A stretch of 64,000 nt of DNA from Hysterangium stoloniferum (Eukaryota > Basidiomycota > Agaricomycetes > Hysterangiales > Hysterangiaceae): NCBI GenBank assembly GCA_015178975.1, contig WHVD01000173.1:102509-166508 (forward strand), in the 5' to 3' direction. The translations under genes were made by a program, and so were the position numbers. The notes beneath the pieces were generated by a model, which was not told where the DNA came from, searched no databases, and saw only the letters and a list, made by a program, of their open reading frames with translations. Positions within the stretch are counted from its first letter, which is position 1. Each line of letters starts with the position of its first letter. This document shows, one piece after another, positions 11,005-21,533 of this stretch.

Positions 11005-11645
11005 GGAGAAAAAAGGTCAGAAACTCACATCCTGAGAAGGGCATACCAAGGGAGATGAGCCATGCGGGGCAGACAAGGAAGAAAGTCAGAAACTCACTTC
11101 CTGGGAAGAGCATGCCAAGGGAGATGAGCCATGAGGGGCAGACAAGGAGGAAAAGGTAAGAAACTCACTTCCTGGGAAGAGCATGCCAGGGGAGATGACC
11201 CATGAGGGGCAGACAAGGAGGAAAAGGTCAGAAATTCACTCACTGGGAAGAGCATACCAAGGGAGATGAGCCATCAGGGGAAGACAAGGAGGAAAAGGTC
11301 AGAAATTCACTCACTGGGAAGAGCATACCAAGGGAGATGAGCCATCAGGGGAAGACAAAGAGTCAGAAACTCAGGGCTGGGAAGAACATGCCAGGGGAGA
11401 TGCACCATGAGAGGCAGATGAGGAGGAAAAAGTCAGAAATTCACTTCCTGGGAAGAGTATGCCAATGGAGATGAGCCATGAGGGACAGACCATGAGGAAA
11501 GGCCAGAAACTCACTTCCTGGGAAGAGCATGCCAATGGAGATAAGCCATGAGGGGAAGACAGGGAGGAAACAGTCAGAAACTCACAAACTGGGAAGAGCA
11601 TACCAAGGGAGATAAGCCATGAAGTGTAGACAGAGAAGAAACACT
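11005..11645. repeat. Minisatellite, about 70-bp unit, about nine copies
   Basis: A purine-rich unit (gtcagaaactcacttcctgg, then gaagagcatgccaagggaga, then tgagccatgaggggcagaca) recurs about every 65-72 bp, with unit starts near 11015, 11085, 11155, 11226, 11297, 11362, 11431, 11500 and 11572. The open frames in it (11202-11474 +, 11371-11664 -) are by-products of the repeat and not genes. Confidence 0.95.
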
Positions 11646-11649
11646 TACA

Positions 11650-12130
11650 TCCTATAATAGACAATGGTAATCATTGTCCAAGAGATCATATCAGTCTGTG
11701 ATAATAATTCTCACTCCGAGCAAGGAATGAATCCTCACCACCTACAATCCAGGCAAACCCAACTGAGTACCCTTTTTTGTTTGGTTAGACAAAAATACAC
11801 ACATTCTGATTAACATCAAATGAATCCATCACTCAAGACATAGATATACATGATCACAATAAATCACTACCCTCCTAATTTATTCCCAGCACATTTTTGC
11901 CATGGGATGAAATAGAGTTACATAGATACACTCACTGTCTGTAGATAATCCACAACATCAAAGAGGGGTCAGCAGTGTTATCCAGACCTCATCAATGCAT
12001 TTAGCCAGACAACACATATATTCAATCGCCTGTCTTGCATTGACTATATCCTCTCTCACCTTGCACCTGCGGTACAATTATCCTTGGGAATCGATGTCTG
12101 GGCAGTCTTCTTATGAAGGGGAAGAACTAG
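11650..12130. other. No gene recognised
   Basis: Anonymous sequence between the minisatellite and a minus-strand open frame. Nothing supportable was seen. Confidence 0.5.
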
Positions 12131-12135
12131 GTAGT

Positions 12136-12420
12136 TTACTCGTTGATAATTTGCTTGATACGAGCTGCAATATCGACAAACAACAGTTTCAGAGTGTCAC
12201 GTTTCAGGGCCTGTGCGGTTCTCACGATCAGTTCATCACAATTAGTGCCTTCTTTGTTCATGTCTGAGAGAGGAGTATGGCTGAGGGGGTTGCTGTGTCA
12301 TCGACAAGGAGGAACATACCATGGAGCCGTACGACATAACGAGGCTGGTGTTTTACTTCGTCGAATCGTTTGCGATATTTCTTTTGAAATATGTGATAAT
12401 TGTTGCAGCGCCATGGTGGG
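12136..12420 (-). CDS. Minus-strand open segment of an unknown gene
   Basis: Reading from about 12420 down to a TAA near 12137, one minus-strand frame stays open for roughly 90 codons with coherent, charged content (KKYRKRFDEVKHQPRYVV, then ALKRDTLKLLFVDIAARIKQ). An ATG sits at about 12263. The amphipathic Leu/Lys pattern suggests helices. It lies downstream, in the same orientation, of the broken DUF7082 gene and beyond an LTR. No family is recognised; it may be an exon or a fragment. Confidence 0.3.
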
Positions 12421-12657
12421 AAATGGTCCTGAGAGATTGTCGATCAAAACTGAGAGGGTTTACATGACACAGACGCCCAAGTCCACCAAAGTGATTGACA
12501 CCATGTATAAGAACAATGAGCCCTAAAGAGAATGTTGGGTGATGAATATGCAGCCTGTGCAAAAATAAAGTTGTTTCAATTAAGGTATGAGTATGGTGGG
12601 GTCTTGAGACTTGAAAAAAACACAATTGGACGGTGTTTCGTCATTTGTGTTATGCGG

Positions 12658-12905
12658 CGCGATCGGGGCCCATAACCTGTTGATGTTGGAACGTGTACAT
12701 CCATGAACAACAGATTCCTAATATCAGATCTATTAGGACAACAAAGGAGTTGTGTCACTCACCCTTTCCTTCGTTCTACTGCTTATTGTTCTCGATGTTT
12801 CATTGTTCTATCAAAGTTATATAAGAAGTAGATAGTACTTGACTGTACTTTAGTTCATTATACACTATTAGGGGTTTTGATTTTCAACAGGTTATGGGCA
12901 ATGCG
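12658..12905. mobile_element. 212-bp LTR-like block with primer-site-like sequence on both sides
   Basis: 12678-12889 begins TGTTGATG and ends TTTCAACA (TG...CA). On the plus strand it is followed at once by ggttatgggc (12890-12899). On the minus strand it is followed at once by ggttatgggcccc (12677-12665). That sequence is complementary to the anticodon region of eukaryotic initiator tRNA-Met (gggcccataacc), the half-tRNA primer used by copia and Ty5-type elements. The complete copia element at 49326-53510 carries ggctatgggcccc in the same position. A normal LTR has a primer site on one side only. Confidence 0.65.
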
Positions 12906-13089
12906 ATATTCGCCGTACTGGGGTATAAAATGATCTGAATAGGCAATATCTGCAGTTTGTTGATTGGTAAGGTATGATTGGGAAGAGGGTGATTGGGTGC
13001 GACAGTCGGGAAGTGTTTCTGGTCCTTGGATGTGGTCTCCATGGGCAGAGGAACATTGATCTGCTCTGCTGGTACCCGACCGTTGCCCC

Positions 13090-14539
13090 TGGAGGATATG
13101 TAAGCCGGTTTAGATGGTTTTATGTCAACATCGTGTTTTTGCGATGGCACACTCAACGCGGGGACTGTTGCGCGTTTTGAAAATACTTTGTCAAGCATCG
13201 GTTTAAGTTTTCCCCATTCGAACACTTTGACATCCTTCTCAGTATTCCGTGCCCTCGGAGGGGAATTCCATTATGATCCTGAAAACTCCGTGCCAGGTTT
13301 GCTTTTAGTGATGGTCAATGGTTTAAAGCCTTCGAGATTTCGCCTGATGCGATTCTTCTCCTCGACTTCGAACCTTCCACCTGCGAGAGCCTCGAGGAGG
13401 TAGATGACATCAACGGATGTAATGAAATAATTATTAACGTCCTCTCGATAAATGCACGAAACCACAATGGTGTTCTCCTTGTATGAGCTTTGAGGGATCC
13501 GTCCAAATGAAATATGAAGGGTTGTCCCGTTCCAAACTGTACAAGGCGACGACCTGTTTGACACTCGCTCTCGTGCCATGGTTTCTTCATTTCTTCGGGT
13601 TCACCCTTGATAAAAAATACTTGCCTGCTCCGACTGGGTATCATGACCCAACTGCAACGTCCGGATGAGTGTTAGTTAGACTATCGTCCGAAACCGCACC
13701 CGCATTCGAAGGAACTGGAAAGATCTCCGACATCGGGGAGTGTTTCTGATGTGTTTGTGGGATCAATTGTGGAATCGTTTGAGGAAGTGTCCGACTGCTT
13801 TGAGGAGGCGGATGATGGTGGAAAGCGTCTGGTGAGACCAAGATGCTGACACCATTCTGCGAAGGGACTGGAGGGACAGTATTCATAAAAGCCCTTGCGT
13901 AGCCGGGGCCTCTTGCTGCGAGCTCATGTACGGGTTTACATCCGAGGCGTGGGACATGCAGCAAAGATTGAAGTCACTTTCGGTGGCGAATCATTTATTT
14001 AACCTCGGAGAGTATTCGCCATCCTCGTTGCGATACCGTTTGCCTAGTAATCTTGAGCTAGCTTGATGTTCAAAGAAGCAGAAGATGACTCTTCCGGTAA
14101 ATAGTTGTCGTACGCGAAGAGACCGAAAGAGATCGAGTCAAGAAGTGCACCAGTGGCACCCAACGCCTGTAAGTTCAATGGCCATTCCAATTGACCGTCT
14201 GGAAAATCTTCGCATATTGCGTTGTGGCCTGTTCGACAGGCGGGATGTCTATCATTCACCCCTTTCATGTCCAGGCGGGCGGTGTGGGAGAGACACGTTG
14301 GGGGATACAGTAGTAAGAAGGGCGATATCACCAAAAGCTATGCGTAACCGAACGTTTGTGTCACTTAAATTGATAAAGTTGACGTATGTGGTAAGCAGGG
14401 TGTTGGGGGCCAATACGAATGTACGACTAACATGCCGTTGGGAGACCCGACTGACTCTACAAGTTAGTTGGTTGGAATCTATCGGTGGCGAAGGCGTGTA
14501 GTCAAGAGAGTGTGACGAATCGCCCTCTAATTTGAACAA
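13090..14539 (-). pseudogene. Broken DUF7082-domain protein gene (fungal putative regulator)
   Basis: Read leftward on the minus strand. 14539-14252 carries the first part of an N-terminal beta-sandwich (VRLRIAFGDIALLTTVS). 14220-14060 carries DGQLEWPLNLQALGA and ALLDSISFGLFAYD. 13964-13641 is a Pro/Gln-rich linker. 13600-13280 carries the C-terminal DUF7082 domain (AGRRLVQF-like ETGRRLVQF, NTIVVSCIYRED, FEVEEKNRIRRNLEGFKP). 13245-13175 carries EKDVKVFEWGKL and LDKVFSK. The order matches the family as I remember it: fungal nuclear-type proteins, some linked to development, with no enzymatic role. Frame changes near 13560 and 13270, stops and frame switches between the domains show it is no longer intact, although unrecognised introns explain part of this. 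Confidence 0.7.
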
Positions 14540-14830
14540 GTGATTAATCTAGTGGCCATCCATTATGATACCCCTGCAAATCCTATATGCAGTCCAGAAT
14601 AAAATCAGTACCTAAGGTTGACTACCACTACCTTTATACTCAGAATGGATGGGTATGTGTAAGCCTGGTGCCCCAGTCTTCCACATTCACTCATTGTTCC
14701 TGTTATGTGTTCACCCCTTGTTTCTTGTTTTCTTTGTTCCACTCCTTTTGTTCTGGCATGTGACCACAGCATACATGTATATAGCCTAGGTAGTTTTCTC
14801 CCTCTTTCTGTTAAAGGTATAGAAAAGAAT
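14540..14830. other. Flank of tRNA-derived sequence
   Basis: No gene seen. If the tRNA-like sequence at 14831-14905 (- strand) heads a SINE, its body would lie here. No poly(A) tail or second copy in the window confirms that. Confidence 0.25.
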
Positions 14831-14905
14831 TGACCCAGCTTGGGATTGAACCAAGGACCTCTAGCTTTACATAAGCAGTGCTCTCAACCACTGAGCTACT
14901 GAACT
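14831..14905 (-). pseudogene. tRNA-derived sequence (pseudo-tRNA or SINE head)
   Basis: The minus strand reads as a tRNA. A box A-like D-arm (tagctcagtggttgagagc) is followed by a T-arm with a perfect 5-bp stem around ttcaatc (cttgg/ccaag) that includes box B (ggttcaatccc). The acceptor arms pair (agttcag/ctgggtc) with wobbles. The anticodon stem is mismatched (ctgct against agcta), so a functional tRNA is unlikely. The loop suggests a Thr(TGT)-like origin, but the identity is not safe. No intron is seen. Confidence 0.6.
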
Positions 14906-16060
14906 TATAGTCTAGTATTATATGATGGATTATATATACATATATATATAGACTTATGATGCCAACTTGTGCTCTTATAACAGTCTATATAACTGAGGCC
15001 AGCCTGGGTCTTATAACAGTCTGTCACTTATAGATATTGTATTTTTCCATTTCTAACACTTTCCTCACTGTATGCTGTAACCTCCTGTATCCTGTTTCAG
15101 TTCTAGACAATACACCGTGGTCCTGTCAACTCGTGTGACCACCAGTGCTCCCATTGACAACGGCATTCCAGTATGTGACTTCATTGCCACTGATCTCTTT
15201 AGAATGAAATGAGCTCCATTTGTCATTTGTGGATTCAGCATAGTGAATTTGGTTCTTATAAGCCTTTGTAACATAACCTGTTGGGGTGGAATAAAAGAGT
15301 GGAGCTTTCATCTGTTTTGTGAGGGGGTGTAAATTCCAAAACCACTTGGTGGTTCAAAGTAGGGCCTGCATTCAATTGTCTTGACAGAATTATTGGATGT
15401 TGTTTGGGGGGGTTCTCAACCAACATCCATTCCTTGCATCATTAGGGAATATTTTTGTGCTGTGATGTTGCTGGGCAGTCCAGTACTGGGGTTCCTTTCT
15501 AATTCTGGTCACACCCACAGGCATAGGAATTCAGGAGGTTCCCCCACTCTCCAGTGTTAAGAGTCATTGAAGTTCTGACTGTTTGATATATGAATAATAT
15601 CAACCATTTAGGTACAACATGATGAATATATTGACTATTGAAGTACAATATAGATAGTAAAGTAGTTTTAGTCGACTTAGTAACTGTTAGACAACTGAGT
15701 TGACTAAGAAAGAATAGAATCCACTTTACAGTACAATTCTAAGGAGTGAGTTAATGAAGTAACAAGTTGAAAGGGAGAGAGTGTTATATGAGTAACACAA
15801 GTTGTGAGTTGAACCTGGTTGTAGTTCAAGCTTTGACTATTCAGTACAAAGCTAGAAAGTAGTTATAAGTTCTAGTTGAAAGCTGTTCAAGATGGCCGAG
15901 ATGATACCCAATCACAACTTACAGGACACTAGAAAGGGTGTCTGGGTAAGTTGTGGTTACAAGGTAAAAGTGTCTGTCTGTCACATTATGTGTGACTATG
16001 TACATGTAATACTGTAAGTGTCTGTATGCCCATATGTGTACATAAACCTTCGAACAAGGT
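14906..16060. other. LTR-like, AT-rich DNA without genes
   Basis: Two small minus-strand frames near 15065-15311 carry no motif. The stretch 15575-15640 (gttctgactgtttgatatatgaa) resembles sequences near 1117-1142 and 36779-36804, so part of this may be another old LTR. Nothing else was seen. Confidence 0.4.
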
Positions 16061-16223
16061 ATTGTGTTCTTTATATTTTTTCCATTTTTCTATTATTTTT
16101 CTACAGTAAGATATTTAGCATATACAGTGAGGGACAAAACCCTTCCAATGATTTTGAGTTGTACACAGATTCCTAAATAACTCAAGAACCACTGTAGCTA
16201 CAGAACTGAAATTTGGTGGGTGG

Positions 16224-17039
16224 TGTTAGGGTACATACATGGTGGGTTTCCAGAGAAACCTGCGGGATATCCGGTAGGACTTGGCTTCAGCTTATAGGCT
16301 GCGCCCTCACGAGATCGTGTTGTCCAATTTCAGACAGGTGGACGGGAATTCCAGGGAGTTCAGGCGGGGTTTGTGGGTCGAGGGGTCATAGGTCGGAGGT
16401 CATGGGTTGAGAGGTCATGAGTCGAGATAGGTAAGAGGGAGAGATGCACTGCAGCCCATGGGCTCTGACTAGCGTGAGCAGTGTAATTCAAGTAGGAGTT
16501 TAGAGTGAAAAATGTATTAGATTACTGGGGGGAATCTAAGCTGATTTTCTGACTGGATTGTATGTACAACATCTTCCAGGCTAAATAGACCATGGAATGA
16601 ATTGCATACCAAATCCAGTAATGATGAAACAAAACTAGCAAAACATGAAACAATAATAGTAAACACCAAATTTGGTGTTAGGAACAGAGCGGAGTCTGAA
16701 TTGTGACAAATCATAAACCATAATGGGAAATGGAGTGGGAGCGGAGTCTGAATCATGACAGGTCATTTGACTAAAATGGGAATGGGGCTCAGTTAGAGGG
16801 AAGATGGGTTTTCCGACCAGGGTCCAGTGACTGATGCATGGGACGAGGTCAGACATAGACAGGGGTGGAGTCCAGTGGGTATCCGGTGACTGAAACACAA
16901 TGTAACGAAGTCAAACGTAGACAAGTCTGATGTACAGAGTCCGGCAGGAATTCTGGTAAACTGACAATTGGTGGGTATAGTAGGGCACGGGTGCATATAA
17001 GTTAGTGCCTGGAGTCTGGCGGGAATTCCGGTCGTAACA
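16224..17039 (+). mobile_element. Solo LTR, family A (copy A2), nested in Tc1-type transposon 1
   Basis: 816 bp, TGTTAGG...GTAACA, flanked by GGTGG (16219-16223 and 17040-17044). It is closely similar to copy A1 in order and content, including ccagagaaacc, the tggcttcagcttata block and the tactggggggaatctaagct stretch. The sequence on either side joins to rebuild the inverted repeat of the transposon, so the LTR is the younger insertion. Confidence 0.93.
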
Positions 17040-17259
17040 GGTGGTTAGGTCTATATGTTACATATCTATATGTCCTTGAAATATTATGACATAAGGATTA
17101 GTCTTTCCCATACTATAAATAAATTAATAATAAAATCACATTGGAAGGGTTTTGTCCCAGTCACATGATTAGCACAAAACCTTATTGATTATCTGAAAAT
17201 AAGGTTTTGTTTAATCATGTGACCTGTCAAAATTAGATATATAGCTGTTCACTTTCTAG

Positions 17260-18288
17260 TTCAACAACATCCCCACAACTCTACATTCTACACCATAAAA
17301 GCTCTTACTCCTGCTCAGGTTAGCCACATTCTCACTTTGCTCAATAAGGACAAGCTGCTTCTCAGATCTCTGCAATCCCTGGCAGAAGTCTGTCCACTAT
17401 ATCCAGAATTCACTTTACCCATTGCCCATCACTTGCCAAAGCACCTGGTGGCCATCCATGCAAGCTTTCTCCCTCAGATATTCATTATTCTATCCAACAA
17501 ATCACTTCTCAGAAAGCAAAACATGCCACTGAGGTCACCAAAATTCTTCAAAATATGACTGGAGAGTCCATTTCAGTGAAGACTGTTCATAGAGCACTCA
17601 AGAAAGCTGGAATGAGGGATGTGGTGAAGTGAGAAAGGCCTTTACTCACTAAGAGGCATAGGAAGGCAAGGATGGACTTTGCTCAGGCACACAAGGACTG
17701 GACTGTGGATGATTGGAAGAGGGTTGTTTGGTCAGATGAGACAAAAATCAATCATTTGGGGTCAGATGGGAGGAAGTGGGTGTGGAAAAGGGCAGGAGAG
17801 GGGCTCAGTGATAGGCTGGTTGAGGGTACAGTCAATTTTGGAGGAGGAAATCTGATGTTGTGGGCTGTATGTTGTGTGAAGGACCAGGATATTCCACCAA
17901 GATTGATGTATGTTGGCATTCTGGAAGATGAACTTCAAGCAACCATGAAGTATTAGGCAAGAACACAGAAGATGTGGTCTTTCAGCAAGACAATGACCCC
18001 AAACACAAGAGCAAGAAGGCCACCAATTGGTCTAAAAACAATGGATTTGTGATCATGGTATGGCCACCTCAGTCTGCTGACCTTAATCCAATTGAATACC
18101 TCTAGTATTACCTCAAAAAGAGGCTGGGAGAGTATGAAGTGGCACCCAAGAGTATTCATGAGTTGTGGGAGAGGGTTCAGACAGTGTGGGAGAAGATCCC
18201 TGCCTCTACTTGTCAGAATTTGATAGAGAGTATGCCTATAATGGTTGAGGCTGTTTTGAAGGCCAAGGGAGGCTATACCAAGTACTAG
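17260..18288 (+). pseudogene. Tc1-type transposase, inactivated
   Basis: A DDE-superfamily transposase that would cut and paste the surrounding element. The visible parts are a degenerate helix-turn-helix region, GESISVKTVHRALKKAG (about 17563-17611), the first catalytic Asp in VVWSDETKINHLGSDGRKW (about 17726-17782), the second in FQQDNDPKHKSK (about 17980-18015), and the third, Glu, in LNPIEYL about 34 residues on (DD34E spacing). The conserved C-terminus AKGGYTKY precedes TAG at 18286. It is broken by a stop after DVVK (about 17630), a frame change and stop near 17955, and a TAG after LNPIEYL (about 18102). Confidence 0.88.
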
Positions 18289-18599
18289 ATTGTTTGATTT
18301 GTGTTTTTTTATACCAGGGACAAAACCCTTCCAATGTGATGTTATTAGTGTTTTTTTTATAGCATGGGAAATACTGATGTGTATGTCATAATATTTTAAG
18401 GGCAAATACATAGATAACATATAAACCTAACCAACCACCAAATTTCAGGTCTGTATCTACAGTGGTTCTTGAGTTATTCAAGAATATTTGCACAACTAAA
18501 AATCATTGGAAGCATTTTGTCCCTCACTGTATATGCTAAATATCTTACTGTAGAAAAACAGTAGAAAAATGGAAAAAATATAAAGAACATGATACAACG

Positions 18600-19284
18600 C
18601 GATAGTGTTCTGGATGGGTGAATACCCTTCACAGTGCCACTTCCCCTGTTCCTCCCCAACACAGTCCTCTTTCTTTTCTTACTCACCTTTAACTCTTCCT
18701 GAACCCTCTTGCTAAACTCTTCTTCCCTTCTCTTTCAAGTGGGCTCTTCCTCAGATGTAGGAGCAGGGGACCATGGCCTTTGAGGAGCATTCCAGTCACC
18801 TTCAATGCTACCCAGCCTCCCAATGATGAGGGTAGTGCAGCTGACCTGAAATGTCCTAGACTAGCCCAACCATTCTCAACATGTTCTGTTCAAGATGTGG
18901 TAATTGAGCTGAACACTGTACTCATAGACTCATTTGTGAACAGAGCTCTTGAGATCCTTTTAAAGTGAGGAAGTTTGGGTTTAGTCTGATGATCTGTGCT
19001 AGTATTGTTGTTGGTGATGGTGAGTAGAGGGAGAGGTGATGGTGGTATGGAGAGAGATAGAGAAAATTTAGTGAACTTACATCCTCTTTTATTTATTTAG
19101 TTAAAGTTCCAGTTGGTTGTAGGCATGAGGAAGTCAGATTGAATCTTGGGAGGTAGTGAGAGTTGTGAGGTAATAAGGGTCAGTAATGTAATGTGAAGTA
19201 ATAACATGGGAAGGAAAGAAAAGGAATAAAGATGAAATGGGAGGTGTGAATAGGTTAGGTTTTAGGCATGGTATATATTTCATT
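18600..19284 (-). other. Possible 3' region of a decayed chromovirus
   Basis: It lies downstream, on the minus strand, of the chromodomain fragment. A charged Glu/Lys-rich stretch (TSEEEPT, then EEFSKRVQEELKVSKKRKR, about 18750-18650) is seen in shifting frames. No family was assigned. A 62-codon plus-strand frame (18780-18968) has no motif. Confidence 0.25.
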
Positions 19285-19442
19285 AAATCTCATGGAGACT
19301 TGTACACTCTAAGGAGAGCTGGAGCATTAAAAAATTGAGAGTGCTCAACCAGGAGTCTTCTTCTGGCCCATACCCTTTCCATTGCACTTGAAAGAATAGT
19401 TGGTTTTGCTGTTTATGGTGTCCTAAAATTGCTTCCACCTCA
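19285..19442 (-). pseudogene. Chromodomain fragment (Ty3/gypsy chromovirus integrase C-terminus)
   Basis: Minus-strand translation gives HEVEAILGHHKQQNQLFFQV then QWKGYGPEEDSW, the aromatic-cage-type chromodomain at the C-terminus of chromoviral integrases, which steers integration to marked chromatin. The typical NLKNAPELL tail has decayed. Upstream it is fused without a break to Helitron helicase sequence at about 19443, so the integrase body is absent here. Compare the more complete domain at 34596-34760 (+). Confidence 0.75.
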
Positions 19443-20200
19443 TGTTCTGTAGTAGAATTAAAGGTACTCCTGGCTTCATCTCAAGTTGACTTGAAGAATT
19501 CTACCAAAATTCAGGCTATTTAAATATTCCACAGGATACACCCTGCCTCCATGTCTCCCTCTGAAGTGTCAGCACTGTGGACCCATGACTCTCCCCAGGG
19601 AATTTATTCAGAAACTCAGAATTAATTTCTTCCACCTCTGAATTGGGACACAGTATATATGTAGCAGTCTAAGAAGCTTTCATCTTGCCAATGTCTTTGG
19701 TCTCCATCTTTGTGGATGTATGGGTATCTCTCAGTGATCAAATCAGAGACATTTGGATCACAGATCATATGGGGGGGATTTCCATTGTATGATCTGAGGG
19801 CAAATATTTCTCATAGCCTATATCTAAGAGCCACTGAGCAAACTGTTCACTGTCTTGATCATCCTGATCAACCTGCATATTCTTTTTCAAGAAAAGTGAC
19901 TTGACATGGCTTCACAGTTCAGATTTTTGAATACATCGTCCAATAATCTGTTCTTTAGAGCCCCATTGTATAAAAGGCGAAGTCTCCTGGAAGTCACCTC
20001 CCCAGGTGACAGGAATCCCTCCAAAGGGGAGAGCCTCTTTATCTAATACATCCCTTAGAGATCTGTCAACTGCCTCACATATGAAATGTGACTGCATTGG
20101 AACCTCATCCTAGAGATCAGCTTCACTTGCTCATGAGCTTTGCTTTTTGTGAACCCTTTGTGATGTGGCATGAGAAGTCCTTCTCACAGGACAATCTGAA
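19443..20200 (-). pseudogene. Helitron helicase fragment (PIF1-like)
   Basis: Minus-strand sequence is collinear with the large Helitron at about 28980-29735. Seen: CEKDFSCHI (about 20185-20160), then FICEAVDRSLRDVLDK, LPFGGIPVTWGGDFQ and KEQIIGRCIQKS (20085-19915), followed by degraded counterparts of the middle helicase. Stops and frame changes are frequent. It ends abruptly at the chromodomain junction. It is a diverged relative of the 23.4-30.4 kb Helitron and not a recent copy. Confidence 0.85.
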
Positions 20201-20810
20201 GGTTACTGAAGGAGATATACATATGCACTCAAAATATATCTGTAGAAGGTCTTTAGGTAAAGGTGGAACCACCAGATCTCCTAGGGGGGAGCATTTTCAG
20301 TTGAAGCAGAAAGAAAAACCACCTTTACACACAATCTTGAAGGGTGAAACAGGAATTTAAGAAAGCTGACTAGCTTTTGGATAGCATGTACCCTTGAGTG
20401 ATAGAAAAGGCAGGGGGAAATGTATGTCCCAATGATAATTTATCTTTAGATTGAGCATTAGGCTTAGATTCATGCACACAACTCACTTCTATGATTGGCA
20501 AAGTTGTTTTTTTTTTTGGTTTTTATCAATAAGGACTAGTGATTTACAGGAGGCAGATTCCATAACAGAGAGACAAGCACATCATAATTGGATGAGCAGA
20601 TGTCACTGCATTTTGTTTTGTTCAGTGGTCTTATTTGTGTTTCCTTCTCTGTAATGGAACAATTGTCACCCCACAAATACTTGCTTGCTATTGAATTTTT
20701 GAGATATGCTTCTGTTCATTCCCATGTCAGAGACAGGATTCTCACCCTCTACAATGCCCTGTTGTACATGGTCTGACATGAAAGACACTTCTCCAGACTA
20801 TAACTCAGAT
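20201..20810. other. Unassigned segment between Helitron and gypsy remnants
   Basis: No motif recognised in 20201-20810. A T-run lies at 20508-20518. It probably holds decayed element DNA, but this is not demonstrable. Confidence 0.3.
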
Positions 20811-20814
20811 GGCC

Positions 20815-21188
20815 AGAGACTGCCAGATTATATAGTAATCTTCTTGAAGACCTGGGAAGATCATCTTAATCACTTAGATCGAGAATTACAAGTGATAATT
20901 TCAGCTGGCATTACTCTCTCTCCTAGGAAATGCTATGTAGGTTACAACTCAATTCTCCTCCTCAGGCATCAAGTATCTCAGTTAGGCTTCTTGACCCATC
21001 AAGAGAAGGTATGAGCTATATTGGAACTACCAACCCCAACTCAGATGTCTGAGCTTCAACATTTTCTGGGAATGGTACTGTACTTCTCAGCCTATATACC
21101 TTTTTATTCATGGATTGTATCCCTGCTTTTCTCATTGCTCAAAAAAGGCACACAGTTATCTTGAGAAGCAGACCAAGAATGAGCCTTC
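20815..21188 (+). pseudogene. Ty3/gypsy reverse transcriptase, 3' part
   Basis: The plus strand reads DYIVIFLKTWEDHLNHLD, then AGITLSPRKCYVGY and LLLRHQVSQLGF, then after a TGA (21011) ELPTPTQMSELQHFLGMV and YFSAYIPFYSW. This is the end of the RT palm, just after the catalytic DD motif, and the connection domain of gypsy elements. Further stops follow (KGTQLS stop, EADQE stop, AFK). Similarity ends abruptly at gccttcaag (about 21188), exactly where an unrelated open frame begins, so this is a breakpoint. Confidence 0.8.
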
Positions 21189-21533
21189 AAGCCGATCGCA
21201 TCTCCACAGATCAGATTACTCCTTTCGTGGAGGAGTACAATACAGATTACCCTTCTTTACCGGTGACTGTAGCAGTCTGGTTAGGTCATTATCAGGCCAT
21301 CTTATCAGCGCAGGACTTATTCACGCGACCAGGAACCCTTGAGGATCTGACCCGCTCGATTCCTGAATGGTCGAGTGAGGTTACTTCTGTTATGGAAGGA
21401 GGAAGGACGATTTTCAAGCAGGAAGTGTTCTCTTTATTCTTCGAAGCACTCCATGCACACGATGATGTGTTGCAAATCCTTCACATCCTACTCGGTGGGG
21501 ATCACATCGTGCCCAAGGTTGACTACCAGTATA

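Larger units (their letters stand above)
16125..18529 (+). mobile_element. Tc1-type DNA transposon 1 with nested solo LTR
   Basis: The ends are CAGTGAGGGAC...GTCCCTCACTG, flanked by TA on each side (16123-16124 and 18530-18531), the Tc1/mariner target duplication. The terminal inverted repeats are long, about 210 bp once the 816-bp LTR nested in the left one is removed; they run 16125-16218 plus 17045-17160 on the left and about 18304-18529 on the right. Net length is about 1,584 bp, close to the 1,595 bp of transposon 2. The inverted symmetry continues about 59 bp beyond the TA on each side (16066-16124 against 18530-18588), so the true element may be larger. Confidence 0.88.

Noticed and set aside
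11202-11664. Open frames of 90 and 97 codons as genes
   Set aside because: They lie entirely inside the 70-bp minisatellite and repeat with it.
21115-21160. ATG at 21110 or 21181 as the true start of the split unknown gene
   Set aside because: These codons belong to the gypsy RT remnant or overlap its breakpoint, so the original start has been lost.
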